This document shows, piece after piece, positions 9,472 to 18,788 of a DNA stretch of 35,787 nt. Every line of letters begins with the position of its first letter. Position 1 is the stretch's first letter. The DNA lies in the NCBI GenBank assembly GCA_022561145.1, contig JADFRS010000019.1, forward strand, positions 1 to 35,787, in the 5' to 3' direction. This DNA comes from Gemmatimonadota bacterium (GTDB taxonomy: Bacteria > Gemmatimonadota > Gemmatimonadetes > Longimicrobiales > Gaopeijiaceae). The position numbers and the translations under genes are program-made. The notes beneath the pieces were generated by a model, which had not been told where the DNA came from, made no database searches, and saw only the letters and a list, made by a program, of their open reading frames with translations.

Positions 9472-10368
9472 TCAGCGAAAATGGGCCTCGGACAGGGGCC
9501 AGGCCAGAATCGCATCATCGGATGGATCCTGGTTGGGCCCGGGCTCCGAGCGGCCATGGCTTTCCGCCACATGCAGGCCCGCCACGAGCTGATTCGTTGC
9601 TTGGAGTGTTGCCATGATGGCCGCTCTCTCGGTCCCGTGGTCGGCGGAGGATACACCTGCGAGGGTGAGCTTCCGATCGTTCACGGTCGCTTCGACAAGA
9701 ACCACCACCGAGTCGTGACGAGCCGAGAGCAGGCGCCGCGTGCCGAGTAGCTCGAAGGACACAGGGCGCCGACCATTCCAGCCCACGGACCCGAGCAAAT
9801 CCTGGACCGCCTCGAGGGTTGCCGCGGCCGGCAACTCGTGCAATCCCTCGGGGCTGTCGGATCCCTCCAGCCGGCATTCGACCGGCCCCCCGGCACCGCC
9901 GAGCCGAACCCCGACGTCCAGTCCGCCCGCTTCGTTCTTGACGACGTGAAAGTTTAGGAACTCCAAGCGCGGTGCGATCGCGCCGGCCCCCTGTGGGGCG
10001 CCCTCTCGAGATTCGGTCTGCGGCGCGCCCTCCTGATCCGGCATCGGCGAGGTGGCTGGCGGGTCTTCCGCCGGTCGGCCCACATCCCGTCCCAGCAGGA
10101 CCTCCAGCTCATCACGCGTCAGTCGGCTCTGTGCTACTGAGATCCGGCTTGCCGGCACGCTTAGATCCAGGCCCGATAGCAACGCCGAGGTTACCGCGGC
10201 ATGCACCTCGGACACGGGCATGGCGCTCGTGGAAAGCACATGAACCTGAGGGGGCACCTCCTGATCGAGGAGGACGCGGGCCGACACGACGGCCGCCAAT
10301 GACTCGAGGAGGGCCTCGGCCCGCCGGCCCAATTCCTCGTCGCGGCTCAATTCGCTCGTCCGGACCAT
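9472..10368 (-). CDS. Conserved hypothetical protein, paralogue of the upstream gene
   Basis: Long ORF; N-terminal RAEALLESLAAVVSARVLLDQ...PPQVHVLST...SRISVAQ, then a C-terminal repeat domain ending ERAAIMATLQATNQLVAGL; stop/start overlap with next gene. Confidence 0.75.
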   Translation of the reverse strand: MVRTSELSRDEELGRRAEALLESLAAVVSARVLLDQEVPPQVHVLSTSAMPVSEVHAAVTSALLSGLDLSVPASRISVAQSRLTRDELEVLLGRDVGRPAEDPPATSPMPDQEGAPQTESREGAPQGAGAIAPRLEFLNFHVVKNEAGGLDVGVRLGGAGGPVECRLEGSDSPEGLHELPAAATLEAVQDLLGSVGWNGRRPVSFELLGTRRLLSARHDSVVVLVEATVNDRKLTLAGVSSADHGTERAAIMATLQATNQLVAGLHVAESHGRSEPGPNQDPSDDAILAWPLSEAHFR

Positions 10369-11120
10369 GTTTGGGCATCCGGCGACTCATCCCGCGGTGA
10401 CGCATCTTCCCAAGTCAGCCACCGGCTTACGGTTCGGCCGGTAGCCTGGAGTACGGCGAGGATCGCAGCCTGGTCCGACGCCTCGCCCAAAGGCCAGGCG
10501 GCAGTGAGTCGGGTGGGCTCGCCTTCCTTCGAGGCCGTCACGCCTACGACTGCGACCGGCGCGCCCCCGACCTCCGTATCGAGTACGCTTTCGAGCGCCA
10601 GGGTCGGGTTGCCGGTCCCACGATAGAGTGCCCGAACACAGGTGTCCAAGGCTCTGAGCGTGGCGAGAGCCGCGATCTGAATCCCCCCAGGCGGCGCCAT
10701 TCGCCCCACCACCGCACCGCTGAACGTGCGCCCTCTGCAACCGACCTGAACCTCGAATCGGACTATCCCGGGGCGTACCCTGCGCTGGTGATGGGCAACG
10801 AGGCTCACTGCGGCGTCTCGCGGGACCCTGCCCATCGGCTCCGGCGCAGCGCGCGGAGGTTTCGACCAGCGGCGCGGAGCATCGCCGGCGCGCGGGGCCA
10901 CCGCAACGTGGAATCGTGCCTTGGACAGGCGTGCTTGCACGTCCGACTCCAGCCTCGCTCTCACGGCGTCCAAGATCTCGCCGACCGGGTGGCCCGGCTC
11001 ATAGAGAATCCGGACTTCCTCAACGGCCTGGGCATCGCCCACGAGCGAGACGGACGTTACCCCGGGTACCGACTCGAGAAGTCGCTCGGCCTCCGCAGGC
11101 CAGGATGAATGCTCGTTCAA
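10347..11120 (-). CDS. Conserved hypothetical protein, paralogue of 9472-10368; probable TTG start at 11120 (ORF open to 11309)
   Basis: EAERLLESVPGVTSVSLVGDAQAVEEVRILYEPGHPVGEILDAVRARL and DQAAILAVLQATGRTVSRWL parallel the downstream protein; the 5' part of the ORF (MRSSASRAPPSRCPRS...) looks non-coding. Confidence 0.7.
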   Translation of the reverse strand: MNEHSSWPAEAERLLESVPGVTSVSLVGDAQAVEEVRILYEPGHPVGEILDAVRARLESDVQARLSKARFHVAVAPRAGDAPRRWSKPPRAAPEPMGRVPRDAAVSLVAHHQRRVRPGIVRFEVQVGCRGRTFSGAVVGRMAPPGGIQIAALATLRALDTCVRALYRGTGNPTLALESVLDTEVGGAPVAVVGVTASKEGEPTRLTAAWPLGEASDQAAILAVLQATGRTVSRWLTWEDASPRDESPDAQTWSGRAN

Positions 11121-11241
11121 CTTGGATTCCTTCGGTCGTCGGATCAGAGGGCTGAGCGGATGAGCGGATAGGTACGGTCCAAACAGTACGCCGGAAAACG
11201 CGAGACGGGAATAGGGTGCGGGCGCCCTGGGGAGGGCCCCT

Positions 11242-11922
11242 CTACCGTAAGGGTCGTGGAGGGATCTCGGGCAGCGTGATGGAGGGGCCCTCGATGCCGA
11301 GGATCGCACGGAACTTGCGAACCAGCTCCGCCCGGGCCCGAGGGATCTCCGTGTTGACCTGTTCGAGCACTCCCTTCATCACCTCGTGATCCTGTGGATG
11401 CCCGGCCTCGTCGACGTCCGCGGTCATGTCGACGAAACAGTCATAGAGGATCCCGAGCACGGTATTCATCGCGTCACATGTGTCGCGCTCCAACCAAATG
11501 GCGTGTTCGTAGTAGTAGGCCTGCAGCTCGGAGTACGACGCCCATGCACGGTCCGCGAGGTCCTTCATGTCCACCTCTTCCGGCTTGATGAGGGCTACGA
11601 AGTGGTGGAGTGCCAGGTGGAGCCGCTCGAGGCCGGCAAAGAGCTCCGCGATGACCTCGGCCTGCTTGGCGTGGGCTACGGAGCTTTGAAGGCCCTGCTC
11701 TCTGACGGCCGTCTCGAGGGCAGTACGTAGTTGCGCGAGCTCGGATTCCGACGCGGACTGTAGCTGAGCCCGGTACCCCGCAATGTCTCTCTGCAGCGCG
11801 ATGCGATGCGTTTCCGCGGAGCGGTCGATGAGAGCCGTGCCCAGGGATTTCGCCACCCACGCCACGGCGGAAACGACCACCACGGTCGATACGACGATCT
11901 GCCAGAAGTCGGGCCAGCTCAT
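11242..11922 (-). CDS. Hypothetical protein with N-terminal TM helix and coiled-coil region
   Basis: FWQIVVSTVVVVSAVAWVAKSLG anchor followed by a charged helical segment; long ORF on the same strand as the upstream-adjacent paralogues. Confidence 0.65.
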   Translation of the reverse strand: MSWPDFWQIVVSTVVVVSAVAWVAKSLGTALIDRSAETHRIALQRDIAGYRAQLQSASESELAQLRTALETAVREQGLQSSVAHAKQAEVIAELFAGLERLHLALHHFVALIKPEEVDMKDLADRAWASYSELQAYYYEHAIWLERDTCDAMNTVLGILYDCFVDMTADVDEAGHPQDHEVMKGVLEQVNTEIPRARAELVRKFRAILGIEGPSITLPEIPPRPLR

Positions 11923-12112
11923 TCCATTCGGACTCGGCCGTTGAGATCCAAGACGGCGGCTAAGGATACGCGATTCTTCCGAGCGACCACGATGCCGCCG
12001 TGGCTTCCGAGTCGCAAGGTCGCGCTGGTATCTTGGGGGCCCTCCCTATCCGGATGGCCCCAGCGCCGTCGCTCCACTAATCTTCCCTCACCACCTAGGA
12101 TCGGAGTGCACG

Positions 12113-14470
12113 ATGTCCCTTTGGCATGCCGGGGCAAGCCGCATAGGCGTCGCCCTTTTGACCTTCGCCGCCCTCGCTTGCGGCGGCTCGACGCCCGACT
12201 CAGCGGCTCGGCCCGACTACCGACAGGTCGCTGAACGGCTGATCGCCTTCATCGAACACGAGATGGCCGACAAGGAGCTACCGGCGCTCTCCGTGGTCCT
12301 CGTGGACGACCAGGAGACCGTCTGGGCCCAGGGCTTCGGCTGGGAGGACCCGGCGGACAGCGTGCCCGCCACGGCGGAGACGGTGTACCGCGTGGGCTCG
12401 GTGTCCAAGCTCTTCACCGACCTGGGCATCATGCAGGCCGTCGAGCGAGGTGACATCGACTTGGACCAGCCGGTCGTCGAGTTGCTTCCCGAGTTCGCTC
12501 CCGAGAGCGATTTCGACAAGCCCGTCACGCTCAGGCAGCTCATGTCGCACCGCTCGGGCTTGGTGCGGGAGCCCCCGACCGGACACTACTTCGACGACAC
12601 GGCGCCCTCCCTCGAGGCCACGGTGGCGTCGCTCAACTCGACGAGCGCCGTTTACGAGCCTGAGACTCGCACGAAGTACTCCAACGCAGGCATCGCGACG
12701 GTGGGCTACGTGCTCGAGTACATGAGCGGCGAGCCGTTCGCCGAGTACCTGAAGGCGGCCGTGCTCGAGCCCCTGGGCATGGACGACAGCTCCTTCCTGC
12801 CCGAGCCGAACGTGGTGGACCGGCTGGCGACCGCGTACATGTGGACGTACGACGGTCGTACGTTCGAAGCTCCGACCTTCCAGCTCGGCATGGCCCCGGC
12901 CGGCAGCATGTACGCCCCCGTCACCGATCTGGGCCTGTTCATGCAGGCGATCTTCGCCGGCGGGCGGGGCCGCCGCGGAGTGGTGGTGAGTCCTTCCACG
13001 CTCCAGGCGATGCTCCGGCCCCAGTTCGCCGAGACCGGCGCCACGACAGGCTACGGCATCGGTTTCAGGCTCTCCGAGTTCAGAGGGCAGCGGATCATCG
13101 GCCACGGCGGCGCCATCTACGGCTTCGCCACCGACCTGGCCGCACTCCCGGACGCCAAGCTGGGGGCCGCCGCGGTGACGAGCATGGACGTGGCGAACGC
13201 GGTGGTGAGCCGGATCACCCGCTACGCGCTGGAGCTCATGCTCGCGGCGCGTGAGGGTCGACCGCTCCCCGAGGCCGAGACCACGCACGATATACCAGAG
13301 GGACTGGCGGAATCGGTGGCCGGCCGCTACGGAACCGGCGATGAGAGCCTCGAGATCACGGTGCGCGGAGGCGAGACCCACGCGTGGCTCGCGAGCTCGG
13401 GAATGCGTCTCAGGCTCCGAGCCATCGGAGACACGCTCGTGGTGGACGACCGTCTCTCGTACGGCATGCGGATTCTGCCCACGCACGAAGGCGTGCTCGT
13501 GGATGGTCGGCTGATGCCGCGCGCTCCCACCCCCTTACCCGACCCGGCGCCAACTCGCTGGAAGGGGCTCATCGGCGAGTACGGATGGGACCACAACACG
13601 CTCTACGTGCTCGAGCACGAGGGCCGGCTGCACGCCCTGATCGAGTGGTTCTTCCAGTACCCGCTCGAGGAGCTCTCCCCGGACGTGTTCGCCTTTCCCG
13701 ACTGGGGTCTCTACCACGGTGAGCGCCTGGTATTCCGGCGGGACGGGGCAGGGAAGGCCAGCGAGGTGGAGGCGGCCAGCGTGGTCTTCCGCCGACGGAA
13801 AGTCGGTACGGAGGCGGGTGAAACGTTCACGATCGACCCGGTACGGCCCGTCGAGGAGCTCAGGTCGGAGGCTCTGGCTGCGAACCCCCCTCCGGAAGAG
13901 GGCGACTTCCTGGACTCCGACCTGCTCGAGCTCAACACCCTCGACGCCACCATCCGCTACGACATCCGCTACGCCACCACGAACAACTTCATGCAATCCG
14001 TCTTCTACGACGAAGCGCGGGCCTTCATGCAGCGGCCCGCCGCCGAGGCGCTGGTCCGCGCACACCGGAAGTTGAGAGACGCCGGGTACGGCTTGTTGAT
14101 CCATGACGCGTACCGCCCCTGGTACGTCACGAAAATGTTCTGGGACGCAACGCCGGCCGACAAGAGGATCTTCGTCGCCAACCCGGCGAACGGATCGCGC
14201 CACAACCGGGGAGCGGCGGTGGACCTGACGCTGTACGACCTGGCCACCGGTGATCCGGTGCCCATGGTGGGCGGATACGACGAGATGTCCGACCGCTCGT
14301 TCCCGGAGTATCCCGGTGGCACCTCACGGCAGCGCTGGCACCGCGAGCTGCTCCGGGACGCCATGGAAGCCGAGGGCTTCGAGGTCTACGAGTTCGAGTG
14401 GTGGCACTTCGACTACGGTGACTGGGCCCGCTACCCGATTCAGAACCTCACGTTCGACGGAATTCGTTAG
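12113..14470 (+). CDS. Lipoprotein fusion: serine beta-lactamase-like/class C hydrolase + C-terminal VanX-type D-Ala-D-Ala dipeptidase (M15D)
   Basis: Lipobox FAALACGG; SVSKLF (SxxK), KYSNAG (YxN), GHGGAIYGF; C-terminal SRHNRGAAVDLTLYD and EFEWWHFDY match VanX zinc/catalytic motifs; YDIRYATTNNFMQSVFY. Confidence 0.93.
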   Translation: MSLWHAGASRIGVALLTFAALACGGSTPDSAARPDYRQVAERLIAFIEHEMADKELPALSVVLVDDQETVWAQGFGWEDPADSVPATAETVYRVGSVSKLFTDLGIMQAVERGDIDLDQPVVELLPEFAPESDFDKPVTLRQLMSHRSGLVREPPTGHYFDDTAPSLEATVASLNSTSAVYEPETRTKYSNAGIATVGYVLEYMSGEPFAEYLKAAVLEPLGMDDSSFLPEPNVVDRLATAYMWTYDGRTFEAPTFQLGMAPAGSMYAPVTDLGLFMQAIFAGGRGRRGVVVSPSTLQAMLRPQFAETGATTGYGIGFRLSEFRGQRIIGHGGAIYGFATDLAALPDAKLGAAAVTSMDVANAVVSRITRYALELMLAAREGRPLPEAETTHDIPEGLAESVAGRYGTGDESLEITVRGGETHAWLASSGMRLRLRAIGDTLVVDDRLSYGMRILPTHEGVLVDGRLMPRAPTPLPDPAPTRWKGLIGEYGWDHNTLYVLEHEGRLHALIEWFFQYPLEELSPDVFAFPDWGLYHGERLVFRRDGAGKASEVEAASVVFRRRKVGTEAGETFTIDPVRPVEELRSEALAANPPPEEGDFLDSDLLELNTLDATIRYDIRYATTNNFMQSVFYDEARAFMQRPAAEALVRAHRKLRDAGYGLLIHDAYRPWYVTKMFWDATPADKRIFVANPANGSRHNRGAAVDLTLYDLATGDPVPMVGGYDEMSDRSFPEYPGGTSRQRWHRELLRDAMEAEGFEVYEFEWWHFDYGDWARYPIQNLTFDGIR

Positions 14471-14497
14471 GCCGGGGTCGTCGAACCCGCTTGCCAG

Positions 14498-15249
14498 CGG
14501 CTTTGCCCGGCACACATCATGGGGCTGGTCCTGCGCCGCCAGAGAAAATGGCAGGAGGCCATCGACTACTGCTTCAGGCCTCGAAGAGCCAGCCCAACGC
14601 GTGGGACAAGGCGTACGTCACGGCCGAGACGTACGCGCTGATCGACGACTACGGCAACGCCACGAAGTATTACGACCTGGCACTCGCCGCCGTGAGTGGG
14701 CCCGGGCCCGAGGACGACGCGCGCACCATGCTGGCGCGCGGTTCGATGAGCGTGTTCCAATCGGGCGACGTGACCGTGCTGGGCGCCATCGCGAGGGCGG
14801 CGGTCGAGGACTCGACGAACGCCCAGTCGGTCATGGCAGCCATCCTGCGGCCCGAGCTGCGGTATTTGGCCCGCATGCTCACGTCCGACGTGCAGCAGGC
14901 TCTGCTCGACGTGCCCCTCGACTCCGTGCGGCACGACCCGGTCTTCTACCACATGACGCGAGCGGACCTCTACCATCACAACGGCGACACCGCACAGGCC
15001 CGCGTCGAGGAAGCCGAGAACGCGCTTCGAGCCGTGGCTTCGTCCCACTTCGTGGGCTCGGGCACGATGGCCAGAGCCGTCACGCAGTGGTGGTCCACCG
15101 AGGTGTATCTCATCGTAGGGAGGCATGTCGAGGCCGCCAACCTCGCGAACACGCAGCTCGAGGATCTGGGCTTCCTCCTTACGAGGGAGTGGATGTGCAT
15201 GGACGCACTGTATGCGCCGATCCGGGAGGCTTGTGCGTCGGGCGATTGA
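14498..15249 (+). pseudogene. TPR-protein C-terminal remnant, N-terminally truncated and frameshifted
   Basis: HIMGLVLRRQRKWQEAIDY (frame 2) continues after about 14570 in frame 1 as LQASKSQPNAWDKAYVTAETYALIDDYGNATKYYDLALAAV...; no start or N-terminal body upstream. Confidence 0.65.
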
Positions 15250-15324
15250 GGTGGGGGCCGACCTAGCCTACTCGGGCCCACCGGCTCCGCCCGGCTCTCA
15301 GGTGTTGGTCACCTGGGGGCTTCC

Positions 15325-15773
15325 CTATGCCACGTAGCGCACGAGCACCATGTCCCAACCTTCGTCGTAGCCGGCCAGGGCGGCGTCGATCCGTTCCTCG
15401 TCGCCGAGCTTCTCCCAGCCGCTGTGCACGATCTCGAGACGCGTTCCGTCTCCCTCGGCGTGGAAGGTCACCTCCAAGCGTTGCGCCCCCTCCTCGTCGC
15501 GACCCGGATGCCAGCTCATCACGAAGCGCGTGGGCGGTTCTCACTCCAACACCTTCCCCCATCTGATTCCACGCCTTGGGCCGTTCTCTCAAAGCTCCTT
15601 CCGCCTTGGTGCATCTCGAAGACAACCTGCACGGACTCGTGCTGACCCACGGAGTGTGTTTCGGTCGGCCACCAGTCGTTCCTGTCTCCGGTAAAGCGCC
15701 GGAATGCGTCTTCGGGCGCCCAGGCCACCGTCACAGACTTCCTTATTGCCAAGTTGACGTCAGGTGTGTTCAT
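15325..15773 (-). pseudogene. SRPBCC/AHSA1-domain protein, disrupted by a frameshift and an opal codon
   Basis: MNTPDVNLAIRKSVTVAWAPEDAFRRFTGDRNDWWPTETHSVG...GGRSFERTAQGVE, then frame change near 15555-15570; RWGKVLE-TGA(15541-15543)-EPPTRFVMSWHPGRDEEGAQRLEVTFHAEGDGTRLEIVHSGWEKLGD. Confidence 0.85.
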
Positions 15774-15912
15774 GCTCACGCCCTTGGTCTGGTTCCGACG
15801 AGTACCAATGAACACAACCCTTAGCCCTGGACCGTGAACCAAATCGGCGGTTAGTGTATTCGTATTGTGGGTCTGGATTCGACCCAAGGGTTCACGATTC
15901 GGAGTCCACTGG

Positions 15913-16419
15913 ATGTCGCAGACGTTCGAAGAGTTGGCAGCCAAAGAGGTAGACGGTCTCTTTCAGGGGGCTCTCTTTCTGCAGGCGGGCGATGAGGTGG
16001 CCGCAGAGGACTTGCTGCTTTGGACCCTCACCAAGGCGTTTCACGTTTTTCGCGAAACGGGTGGTGGTGAGAGTCCGGATCAGTGGCTGGAGGGCAGGCT
16101 CATGCAGGAATTCCTGGCTCTCCTTCCCAAGAATGACGGGCCGGCCCAGGCACGCGCCGCTGAACCCAAGAGCCCCTCGCAGTATGTCGGCTCGGTTGAC
16201 CCTGGAGCGCTGCACGAAGCGGCGGGACAGGTACCCGCCCTTGCCCGCGCCGCCTTGTGGCTGGTTGTCTTGAGGCGGTGGACATACCGGGAGGCCTCCG
16301 CGGCACTCCACACAGATACTGAAGAACTGAAGGATCTCCTTCGATTCCGTCATACGCTCATGTCTGCGGTGTTGAAGCCGAGAAGCGGGCGCAACGGGAC
16401 CGACGGAGGCATGAGTTGA
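15913..16419 (+). CDS. ECF-like sigma-70 family protein (divergent)
   Basis: AAEDLLLWTLTKAFHVFRE resembles region 2; LARAALWLVVLRRWTYREASAALHTDTEELKDLLRFRHTLMSAV resembles region 4; followed directly by an anti-sigma-like gene. Confidence 0.6.
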   Translation: MSQTFEELAAKEVDGLFQGALFLQAGDEVAAEDLLLWTLTKAFHVFRETGGGESPDQWLEGRLMQEFLALLPKNDGPAQARAAEPKSPSQYVGSVDPGALHEAAGQVPALARAALWLVVLRRWTYREASAALHTDTEELKDLLRFRHTLMSAVLKPRSGRNGTDGGMS

Positions 16420-16420
16420 A

Positions 16421-17224
16421 ATGCCCATGAATTGCGCGGCCGCCAGAGAGGCGTTGTGGCCCCCCGAGAAGCTACGGCTTGCAGGGGAAGGTGTTCTGCT
16501 TGCGCGTGAGCACATCGAGGAATGCGGCGAGTGCCAGGAGTACTTCCGCCAAGACCGCCAGCTTCTAGATGCCTATTCCAGGCTGCGCAAGGAGCGCGCC
16601 CCGCGCAGGGTTCGCGAGCGGGTGTTCGACTCGCTGGCCAGGGAACGGGCTGGGAACCGGACGGCAGAAGTGAATCGGGATGCCCAGGTTGGGCCGGGAT
16701 CCCTCGCCCTTCCACGCTGGGCGGTAGCGGCCGCAGCTTCGCTGGTGCTCCTTTCGGCGCTAGGCACCACCGCCATGTGGGTGAGCCGTTCGACCACCCC
16801 GCACGAGGCCGGCGAGTTATTCATAGACGACTACCTCCGCAGGGCCGTGGGCCAGGACAACATCGTGTCGTCCGATCCGGCTGAGGTCTCCCGCTTTCTG
16901 GTGAGGGAGCTGGGCCTCCTGATCACGCCGATGCAGATCGAAGGGCTGCGGCTCGCCGGGGCTGAGGTGTGTTTCTTGGACGGCCGCCGCGGGGCGATGA
17001 TTCGCTACTGGCAGAACGGCCTCGAGGTGACGCACTACCTCATTCCGAGAGAAGGTGTGGAGGAGCGCGCGCCGAGGCGGTCGAGCATCTTGCCCGATCG
17101 CTCCGAGGATCAGGCTGCGCCTTCCGTGGTCACATGGGCGACGCCCTCCATCGAGCAGGCACTGGTGGGTGAGGTTTCCGCCGAGCGGCTCATGACGATC
17201 GCGCTGGAGGCTTCCTCGCTCTAG
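16421..17224 (+). CDS. Membrane anti-sigma factor with ZAS-type zinc-finger motif
   Basis: HIEECGECQEYF (HxxxCxxC); single TM segment WAVAAAASLVLLSALGTTAMWV; adjacent to sigma-like gene. Confidence 0.75.
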   Translation: MPMNCAAAREALWPPEKLRLAGEGVLLAREHIEECGECQEYFRQDRQLLDAYSRLRKERAPRRVRERVFDSLARERAGNRTAEVNRDAQVGPGSLALPRWAVAAAASLVLLSALGTTAMWVSRSTTPHEAGELFIDDYLRRAVGQDNIVSSDPAEVSRFLVRELGLLITPMQIEGLRLAGAEVCFLDGRRGAMIRYWQNGLEVTHYLIPREGVEERAPRRSSILPDRSEDQAAPSVVTWATPSIEQALVGEVSAERLMTIALEASSL

Positions 17225-17244
17225 CGACGTAGCGGGGCTGGACC

Positions 17245-18774
17245 CTAGTCCAGCGTGCTCGGCTGTCCTCGCCGCAATTCTTCGTCCACGATTCGCCGAA
17301 TCGGATCGATATTCTCGCCGAACCCGTACAGCCGACGGACCACTTTCAACTCGCGGTCCAAGATGACCGTGTAGGGTAGCCCGCGGTAGTTGTAACGGCT
17401 TCTCAACCGCCCACCACCCTCGGCGTTGAGGTACCCGACGTGCCCGATCTCTTCCAGGAAGTCCAGGCCGTCGGAGGCCGAGATGTCTTCGTTCAGGCCG
17501 ATCACGACCACCTTGTCGGGGTCGAGCTCGCGAGCATACGCGGCGAGTTGTGGCATCTCTCTTCGACACGGACCGCACCAGCTCGCCCAAAAGTTTATGA
17601 CCACCACTTTCCCCAAGTAGTCGTCGAGGCGGACCGGCTCGTCGCCGCCCAATTCAGTGAGGTCGAACGTGGGGAACAAGACGCGCTCCGGCTCGCCCGT
17701 CCGGGCGAGGGCGTCCTCCATGCTCAGCGCATAAACGTGGCCGCTTCGGTCGGCAAAAACCGCCCCGGCACTCGGGACCTCGCCGGTCCGTAGGAGTGTG
17801 CCGTCGGACGCGAACGTGTACACGTGTGTCGGCCCACGTCCCTCATGGGGCGCGGCCAAGACATAGATGTATCCGTCCGGCCCCACCGTCAGTCCATGCT
17901 GGAGTACGTGGTAGACCGGGGTGAGCGTCCCGTCGATGGGACGAAGCACTGGGGGATCGATCTCTGAAGGCGGACTCCAACGGCTCTTCCAAGCCAACTC
18001 GCCATCAGGCGTGAACGCGTTGATTTCGGGTCGCACCGATGACGCGAAGTAGATCATTCCGTCGGGTGCTACATGGGCCCATCCGGTATTCGCCAGTTGC
18101 CCGAGGAACGGTTCGGAGGGCCGCGTAACCTTCCCGATCGGCCGCAGCTCGCCCGAGAAGGCGTTTCGGACCCACATGAGTGGATCACGCGAGCGTATGG
18201 GGGCGAGGCTGAACTCCAGGATCGTGCGCGCCGCGACGAGTCCGCGACCGGCTTCACCACTCAGCGGTGCCGGCACCTCGTTGTCGACCCATTGCGACGG
18301 CGTTTCCCCCTCGAACAGCAAGCCCCGGCCGTCCGACTCCACGGCCACGACGCCACGTGAGTCGATCGAGACGTAGGTGGGCCGCGTGAGGTCGCCACCC
18401 TCCTTCGGCCTACCCTGTAGAATGCCGGCCACCACACCGCGTCCGTCGAACATCAGGATCCGCGCTCCGTCGGCGTCCGGCCAGGCAGCGCCACCGTCCG
18501 GGAGCGGGACCGCGGCACGGTTGCCCATGAACAGAAGCCGCAGGCCCTTGGTGGGGAGGCTCTCGTAGACACGGAGATGCTCTGCGGGTCCGTGATTCTC
18601 GACCGTGCGCACACCCTCCACCGTTGTGACGTCGGGAGCACGGTAGTCCTCGACCGGATCACTCACCGGTCCCGGTCCCGTATTGCAGGCGCTCAGAAGC
18701 GCCACAAGAATAAGAAGGCCGGAGCCGAGGCCCCGGCCTTCACGGTTCCGCCGCATGAATTCAGCGAAAATCAT
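17245..18774 (-). CDS. Lipoprotein with N-terminal beta-propeller-like region and C-terminal TlpA/ResA-type thioredoxin domain
   Basis: LLSACN lipobox; KVVVINFWASWCGPCRREMPQLAAYARELDPDKVVVIGLNED; YNYRGLPYTVILDRELKVVRRLYGF; N-terminal 6-bladed-propeller-like text. Confidence 0.85.
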   Translation of the reverse strand: MIFAEFMRRNREGRGLGSGLLILVALLSACNTGPGPVSDPVEDYRAPDVTTVEGVRTVENHGPAEHLRVYESLPTKGLRLLFMGNRAAVPLPDGGAAWPDADGARILMFDGRGVVAGILQGRPKEGGDLTRPTYVSIDSRGVVAVESDGRGLLFEGETPSQWVDNEVPAPLSGEAGRGLVAARTILEFSLAPIRSRDPLMWVRNAFSGELRPIGKVTRPSEPFLGQLANTGWAHVAPDGMIYFASSVRPEINAFTPDGELAWKSRWSPPSEIDPPVLRPIDGTLTPVYHVLQHGLTVGPDGYIYVLAAPHEGRGPTHVYTFASDGTLLRTGEVPSAGAVFADRSGHVYALSMEDALARTGEPERVLFPTFDLTELGGDEPVRLDDYLGKVVVINFWASWCGPCRREMPQLAAYARELDPDKVVVIGLNEDISASDGLDFLEEIGHVGYLNAEGGGRLRSRYNYRGLPYTVILDRELKVVRRLYGFGENIDPIRRIVDEELRRGQPSTLD

Positions 18775-18788
18775 CAGGATCAGGAGTG

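Noticed and set aside
12278-13486. 402 aa minus-strand ORF opposite the serine hydrolase/VanX gene
   Set aside because: Antisense shadow ORF typical of high-GC coding DNA; His/Arg/Val-rich with no family motifs, whereas the plus strand has clear catalytic motifs
12113-14470. Vancomycin-resistance cluster
   Set aside because: Only a VanX-like domain is present; no VanH, D-Ala-D-Lac ligase or VanRS genes in the window
15541-15543. In-frame TGA in the SRPBCC gene as a possible selenocysteine codon
   Set aside because: Family has Trp at this position, no SECIS-like element identified, and a nearby frameshift exists
18715-18740. AAGGCCGG...CCGGCCTT hairpin followed by CTTATTCTT on the minus strand
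   Set aside because: Lies inside the signal-peptide coding region of the TlpA-like gene; likely a codon-composition effect rather than a terminator
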